DNA from: CAJBLF01 sp964424505
GTDB lineage: Bacteria > Patescibacteriota > Gracilibacteria > Absconditabacterales > Absconditicoccaceae
DNA length: 17,661 nucleotides
Assembly (NCBI GenBank): GCA_964424505.1
Contig: CAYRIQ010000016.1
Span: 1 to 17,661 of the forward strand
Reading direction: 5' to 3'
The notes under the pieces were generated by a model. It was not told the origin of the DNA and searched no databases. It saw nothing but the letters and a program-made list of their open reading frames with translations. The position numbers were made by a program, and so were the translations under genes. This document shows, in pieces, positions 13,002 to 17,661 of this stretch (position 1 is the first letter of the stretch; each line of letters begins with the position of its first letter).

Positions 13002-14084
13002 TTAATTATTTTTTTTGATTGCAAGTCAGCACGGCAATTTTTTGACTAAAAAAAGATAATAATTGACACCAAAATAGACTAGTGCCATCACCGTAAAAAT
13101 AATAAGTTTATTTGTCCTATTGGTTCACTGGATGAGTATAAATATCATCATCACAAATGACCAAATCCAGACAAACGCTCTGATTTCTTTTCTTCCTCGT
13201 CCAAGTCACAGAAGCCTATGATGGAGATGAGTATAATCTCATGTAAGGGGATTTTTTTTCATGACGAAAATTCTCCATAATCAGACCCATATCGCGTCAA
13301 ATATTACCAACGACAACGCTACGATCAGTGTTCCAATTTTTGCTCCTCAAATCACGGAGAGATAGGCTAAACTAAATCCAAAAAACATAATACCAATATC
13401 TCTTACTAGCCCTAGTGGTTTATATTCAATAATACTTGCGACGAGACTTATACAAAATAAAATAAAAGACATATCTTTTACAAAAAGTAATGTTTGCATA
13501 TTTATTTCAGTAAAATTCGTATAATATTTGAATACGACAAACTGGATCAGTAAAAAAATAGTCAAAAATCCTATACTAGATACACCACTTGCTTGTGCAT
13601 ATATTCAGTCAAATCGATTGATAGCATTGATACACAAAATAGACCACAACATAAAACCAATACTCAATAACCACTGAGGGATAATCCATATATGTCCATT
13701 GATCATAAACTCTTGAGTTCATATTTGACCTATCCAAATAGCAAGCAATGCGCCTCCAAAATGTCCAATGAGTCTCAAAAATGGAGGAACTTTAAAAGTA
13801 ATTTTTCCGATATAATGCAATTCTTCCAAGAGTTCAAAAATGACAATAGGCAGAGAACCTATAAACAATCACCAAAAAATATTGTTATGTAAGTACTCAG
13901 GAAATAGCGTTCACACAATAAGTAAAAATCAAAGATAGACAAATATTCATTGTATCGTTGGTACAGGTTTTCTTGTATTTTTGAGATCATTACCTGGTTT
14001 ATCAAGTATATGCCAACGATCAAAAAGTTTGATGCCGAGATATCCTACTGCTATAGCGATTATAGGGACGAGAATATATTTCAT
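13002..14084 (-). CDS. Divergent WecA/MraY-like (GT4) membrane glycosyltransferase
   Basis: This 360-residue protein is nearly all membrane helices, about ten. Family features: N-D-L-K-N-T-R-K-P-V-P-T-I-Q-G near residue 33-46, N-A-I-N-R-F-D-G-I-Y-A-Q-A-S-G (the N-x-x-x-D-G-x-x-G loop), and Y-T-H-L-H-H-R-L-L near residue 290, the HHRL motif of WecA/TagO. These enzymes move a sugar phosphate from a nucleotide sugar to undecaprenyl phosphate. Two differences stand out: the usual Asp-Asp is Glu-Glu (L-L-E-E-L), and the usual G-D-S/T-G is R-D-I-G. The start ATG at 14084 fits a promoter just upstream. Nine or more glycines are TGA. Confidence 0.82.
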
Positions 14085-14106
14085 ATATATAGGCAAAAAA
14101 ATAAAT

Positions 14107-14135
14107 ACAATACACAGTGTACTGTTTTTAATCAA
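14107..14135 (-). promoter_or_regulatory. Promoter of the glycosyltransferase gene
   Basis: On the minus strand, -35 TTGATT (14135-14130), 17-bp spacer, -10 TATTGT (14112-14107), 23 bases before the ATG at 14084. It supports that start rather than a TTG at 14135. Confidence 0.5.
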
Positions 14136-14226
14136 AATTTCTAATCAAAAATAATCTTGTTTTTTTGGTGACAAAACATTACACTGCAATGCATATATGA
14201 AAATTTTATAATTTTACAAAAGTGTA

Positions 14227-16083
14227 ATGGAAGAAGCAATTTTGAAACCACGCCACTCGCTTTCGCATATACTTGCTCAAGCCGTTCAAAGATCGATAGA
14301 TCCAACTGCAAAACTTGGTATAGGACCTGCAATAGATACAGGATTTTATTATGATTTTGTTTTTTCTGAAGGAATAGAATGCAAGGAAGATAATCTCAAA
14401 GAGCTCAACAAGATGATGGTAAAAATCGTCAAAGAGAGTCAGTTATTTCATAGAATAGATTTGAATTATGATCAAGCAAAAGAGATTATTACTCTGCTTG
14501 GAGAACACTTTAAAATTGAGCTTATTGACGAATTTAAGGCAAACGGCGAGACAATTTTTTCTTATTATATCAATACTATTCCTCTTTCTGCAAAAGACAA
14601 TTTACTCAAAGGAAGTAAGGAAGAATATATCAAAAAATATGAAAAATTAACTGATTATTTGAAATCGTTCAATCTCGGTGACGTGTTCGTAACATTTATC
14701 GATATGTGTGAATGACCTCATGTAGACAATACAAAAGACATCAATTCTGATGCGTTCAAACTCGATAAAATAGCAGGAGCATACCGAAGAGGAAATGAAA
14801 AAAATCCTATGATGACTAGGATTTATGGACTCGCTTTTGAAAATAAAGATGCTTTAAAGTCATATATAGAGATGATGGAAGAAGCAAGAAAAAGAGATCA
14901 TAAACTCATTGGACAAAAATTAGATCTTTTTAGTTTCAGTGAATATGGTCCAGGATTTCCATTTTTCCATAACAACGGCATAATGATTCTCAACGAATTG
15001 CAAAAATATTGGAGAGAAGTGCATTATAGAGATGGTTATGAAGAGATCAAAACACCTATTATGTTAAGTAAAGAATTGCGAGAACTTTCAGGTCATCGAG
15101 GACATTACAAAAACAATATGTATATTTCTGTTATTGATGAAAAAGAATATGCGATCAAACCAATGAATTGTCCAGGGGGAATGCTTGTATACAAGACAAC
15201 GCCAAAATCATATAGAGATTTACCACTCAAGGCAGGAGAATTTGGACTAGTACATAGGCATGAAATGTCAGGTACATTGAACGGTCTTTTTAGGGTGAGG
15301 ACATTTACCCAAGATGATGCACATATATTTTGTACGTTGGATCAGTTCAAAGACGAAATTAAAAAAGTGATAGATTTGATTTTTGAAATGTATAATACAT
15401 TTTGATTTACAAAACTCAATATAGAACTTTCTACAAGACCAGAAAGTTATACTGGTGAATTAGTTGATTGGGATTTGGCTGAAAAAAATCTTAAAGATGT
15501 ACTTACTGAAAAAAATATTGATTATGTTTTGAATGAGTGAGATGGAGCATTTTACGGTCCAAAAATTGATTTCAAGGTGTTTGATGCTATTGGTAGAGAA
15601 CGACAATGTGGAACTATCCAACTAGACTTTGCTTTACCAAAAAGATTTGAACTAGAATATACAGGAGAAGACTGACAAAAGCACACTCCAATTATGTTGC
15701 ATAGGGTAGTCTATGGATCTATGGAAAGATTTTTGTGAATACTGATCGAACATTTTGCTTGAGCGTTCCCACTATGGCTTGCGCCTAAACAAATAAAGAT
15801 TGTGCCTGTTGCTGAAAAATTTATTGACTATGCAAATCAGGTTGCAACTATAATGAAACAAGAATGATTTAGAGCAAGTGTAGATGCTGGAGATGATTCA
15901 TTTAGCAAAAAAATAAGAAATGCAGAAATAGAAAAGATTCCATATATTATTATCGTAGGTGAAAAAGAAGAAAGTACAAAAACGCTTTCTATACGTGAAT
16001 ATAAGACCAAAAATCAGTATGAAACTGACATTACCGAGTTTGTCGACAAGTGTCTAGGTGAAGTCAAAACAAGAAGTTTATAA
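14227..16083 (+). CDS. thrS: Threonyl-tRNA synthetase without TGS domain
   Basis: This 618-residue enzyme charges tRNA-Thr. It opens directly with the second additional (editing) domain: H-S-L-S-H (His10, His14) and C-E-G-P-H (Cys161, His165; the G is TGA). The N-terminal TGS domain of most bacterial ThrRS (about 60 residues) is missing. The class II core follows, with motif 1, the zinc Cys in M-N-C-P-G-G, motif 2 H-R-H-E-M-S-G to F-R-V-R-T-F-T-Q-D-D-A-H, and motif 3 G-S-M-E-R-F-L-G-I-L. The anticodon-binding domain begins at W-L-A-P-K-Q-I. It is the clearest proof of UGA=Gly here. It ends at a strong terminator. Confidence 0.97.
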
Positions 16084-16094
16084 TTAGCATAACG

Positions 16095-16127
16095 AAAAAA
16101 TCCCTTAGAAAACAGAAGGGATTTTTT
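16095..16127. terminator. Bidirectional terminator between thrS and the next gene
   Basis: AAAAAATCCCTT and AAGGGATTTTTT arms with a 9-base loop give an A-rich then T-rich hairpin, which can stop transcription from both sides. Confidence 0.9.
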
Positions 16128-16135
16128 ATCATTAA

Positions 16136-16441
16136 TTAATTGCTCATACTATTTTTTTCTTGTTCACACAAAGAAGTATAAATATTATATCTTTGCGTTT
16201 CTGTAAGAATAGTATCAGGATTCTTAATTGTTTCTAACAAAGTAACAATATACTCTGCTTTTAGTTTAGTCGCTTCGCATGAAGTGTCATGAGCGACTTT
16301 ATTCATTCTTTTTAATAGTTTTATAACAGAATAGTTGTTTGTTCTATTCAAAAAACTACTATTTTTGTCAAATCCTAACAACATATTACCAATAACATCG
16401 GTAGGATTTGTATTACTTATAAATTTTTGTCTCCTTATCAT
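16136..16441 (-). CDS. Small hypothetical protein
   Basis: This 101-residue protein has no signal peptide, membrane segment or family I recognise. It is mostly helical in character (L-K-R-M-N-K-V-A-H and L-K-A-E-Y-I-V-T-L-L-E-T-I), with two Cys and only two glycines, neither TGA. The start ATG follows a plausible promoter (16466-16493). It ends next to the shared terminator, convergent with thrS. The absence of TGA tells little, since glycine is so rare. Confidence 0.65.
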   Translation of the reverse strand: MIRRQKFISNTNPTDVIGNMLLGFDKNSSFLNRTNNYSVIKLLKRMNKVAHDTSCEATKLKAEYIVTLLETIKNPDTILTETQRYNIYTSLCEQEKNSMSN

Positions 16442-16465
16442 AATATAATGTTTATGTTTTAAATG

Positions 16466-16493
16466 TCTATATGTTTTTTGATAAAAAAATCAA
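16466..16493 (-). promoter_or_regulatory. Promoter of the small hypothetical gene
   Basis: On the minus strand, -35 TTGATT (16493-16488), 16-bp spacer, -10 TATAGA (16471-16466). Confidence 0.55.
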
Positions 16494-16538
16494 GGGAAAA
16501 TTTATGAACGAGGGAATAAAAAAATGGAGATAAAAACG

Positions 16539-16566
16539 TTGAATTTATTGGTATAAATAGTATATT
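16539..16566 (+). promoter_or_regulatory. asnS promoter
   Basis: -35 TTGAAT (16539-16544), 16-bp spacer, -10 TATATT (16561-16566), 33 bases before the start codon. Confidence 0.55.
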
Positions 16567-16598
16567 GGATCAGATATTTATATTATATATTTAAAATT

Positions 16599-17661
16599 AT
16601 GAAACTGACAACTATCGCGCAGATCTTCGCCGACTACACACCATTCCTCGATCAGGATATTATCCTCAATGGACGAGTAAGAAGCGTAAGAGATTCCAAA
16701 ACTTTCGGATTTATTGAACTCAATGACTGATCATATCTAAAAAATATTCAAATCGTTTTCGAAAATAATTTATCAAATTTTGACGAAATCTGCAAGTTTA
16801 CAACAGGGACTTCTATGACTGTAGAATGAGTGTTGGTCGCTTCACAAGGAAACAAACAAGCATTTGAAATCAAAGCCACAAAAATTACTTTGGTAGGTGA
16901 TTGTCCTAGCGATTATCCACTACAGAAGAAAGGACATAGTATGGAATTTCTCCGTGAAATAGCACATCTCAGACCGAGATCAAACACGTTTTCAGCAGTG
17001 TTCAGAGTGAGATCATTACTAGCATTTGCTATCCACAAATTTTTCAACGAAAACGGATTTATCTATACACACACACCGTTGATCACCGGAGCTGACGCAG
17101 AATGAGCAGGTGAAATGTTCAAAGTATCGACATTAGATTTTCTCAATATGCCAAAGACAGAAGATGGAAATGTAGATTTCAAAAAAGATTTCTTCGGTAA
17201 AGAAGCAAACCTTACCGTGAGTTGACAGCTCAACGCAGAAACTTTTGCCACAGCATTCAATAAAGTATATACCTTCTGACCAACCTTCCGTGCGGAAAAT
17301 TCCAACACGACAAAACACCTTTCAGAGTTCCGAATGATCGAACCAGAAATTGCATTTGCTGATTTGAATGACGATATGAATCTCGCAGAATCATTACTTA
17401 AATATGTCTTCAAATATATTCTTGACAACGCACCAGCAGAGATGGAGTTCTTCGAAAAATTTATCAATCCAGAAGTAAAAAAACGTCTCGAAACATTGAT
17501 AACGTCTGATTTCACTAGAGTAACGTACACCGAAGCAGTCGAACTCTTGAAGAAATCAGGAAAGAATTTTGTGTATCCGGTAGAACGAGGAATCGACCTT
17601 CAGACTGAACATGAAAGATATATCTGCGAAGAGATTTTCAAGTGACCGACCTTCGTTACCA
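16599..17661 (+). CDS. asnS: Asparaginyl-tRNA synthetase, 3' end outside window
   Basis: The first 354 residues of a class II synthetase that charges tRNA-Asn. An OB-fold anticodon-binding domain covers residues ~10-105 (G-R-V-R-S-V-R-D-S-K-T-F-G-F-I-E-L-N-D-G). The catalytic core follows with motif 1 around R-P-R-S-N-T-F-S-A-V-F-R-V-R and motif 2 around F-G-P-T-F-R-A-E-N-S-N-T-T-K-H-L-S-E-F-R-M-I-E-P-E. The E-N-S-N-T motif marks AsnRS rather than AspRS. Six glycines are TGA, including the invariant one in F-G-P-T-F-R. Third codon positions use C more than neighbouring genes do. Motif 3 lies beyond the window. Confidence 0.96.

Noticed and set aside
14227..16083. thrS split into several fragments
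   Set aside because: The fragments join without frameshift when TGA is glycine, and the conserved motifs continue across each TGA.
1..17661. tRNA-Gly with UCA anticodon or other tRNA genes
   Set aside because: No T-loop or cloverleaf was recognised by eye in the window; the tRNA presumably lies elsewhere.

Overview
The window comes from a low-GC bacterium that reads UGA as glycine (genetic code 25). That code is known from Absconditabacteria (SR1) and Gracilibacteria of the Candidate Phyla Radiation, and the sequence alone does not say which of the two this is. The proof is internal. thrS, asnS, dnaJ, a radical-SAM gene and several toxin genes all carry in-frame TGA exactly where the family has an invariant glycine, for example C-E-(TGA)-P-H in ThrRS and T-(TGA)-(TGA)-E-P in the radical-SAM protein. 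Every gene here was read with TGA=Gly and only TAA/TAG as stops, so many apparently broken reading frames become intact genes.

Region 1 (1-5267) is an array of seven small gene cassettes in near-repetitive flanks. Each forward cassette has a promoter of one type (TTGAAA, 16 bp with a conserved GAGAGGAAT core, then a -10). It carries a toxin-antitoxin pair or a single gene. It ends in a GC-rich hairpin plus a GAAA-tetraloop terminator. The contents in order are: antitoxin + RelE-like toxin; antitoxin + YafQ-like toxin; HicB/HicA; a reverse-strand DUF559 nuclease-like gene; a BRO-N/DinD-like protein; HicB/HicA; HicB/HicA. An 81-bp block with TTACTCC/GGAGTAA ends separates cassettes, and one copy is inverted. 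Short GC-rich palindromes interrupt several of these repeats. The layout resembles integron cassette arrays but no recombinase is visible.

Region 2 (5291-10149) is mostly minus-strand chromosome: a CYTH-domain protein downstream of a radical-SAM protein (with an assembly gap in its cluster motif), a lipoprotein, a papain/C39-like lipoprotein peptidase whose 19 glycines are all GGN (likely recent import from a standard-code donor), a 540-bp non-coding stretch with strong hairpins, and dnaJ under a CIRCE-like operator.

Region 3 (10312-12805) is a plus-strand operon: a small coiled-coil protein, a 461-aa protein of unknown function and a secreted CAP-domain protein. It is followed by a candidate structured small RNA that ends in a terminator.

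Region 4 (13002-17661) holds a divergent WecA/MraY-like membrane glycosyltransferase on the minus strand, thrS (without the TGS domain), a small minus-strand hypothetical gene, and the start of asnS, which runs off the window.
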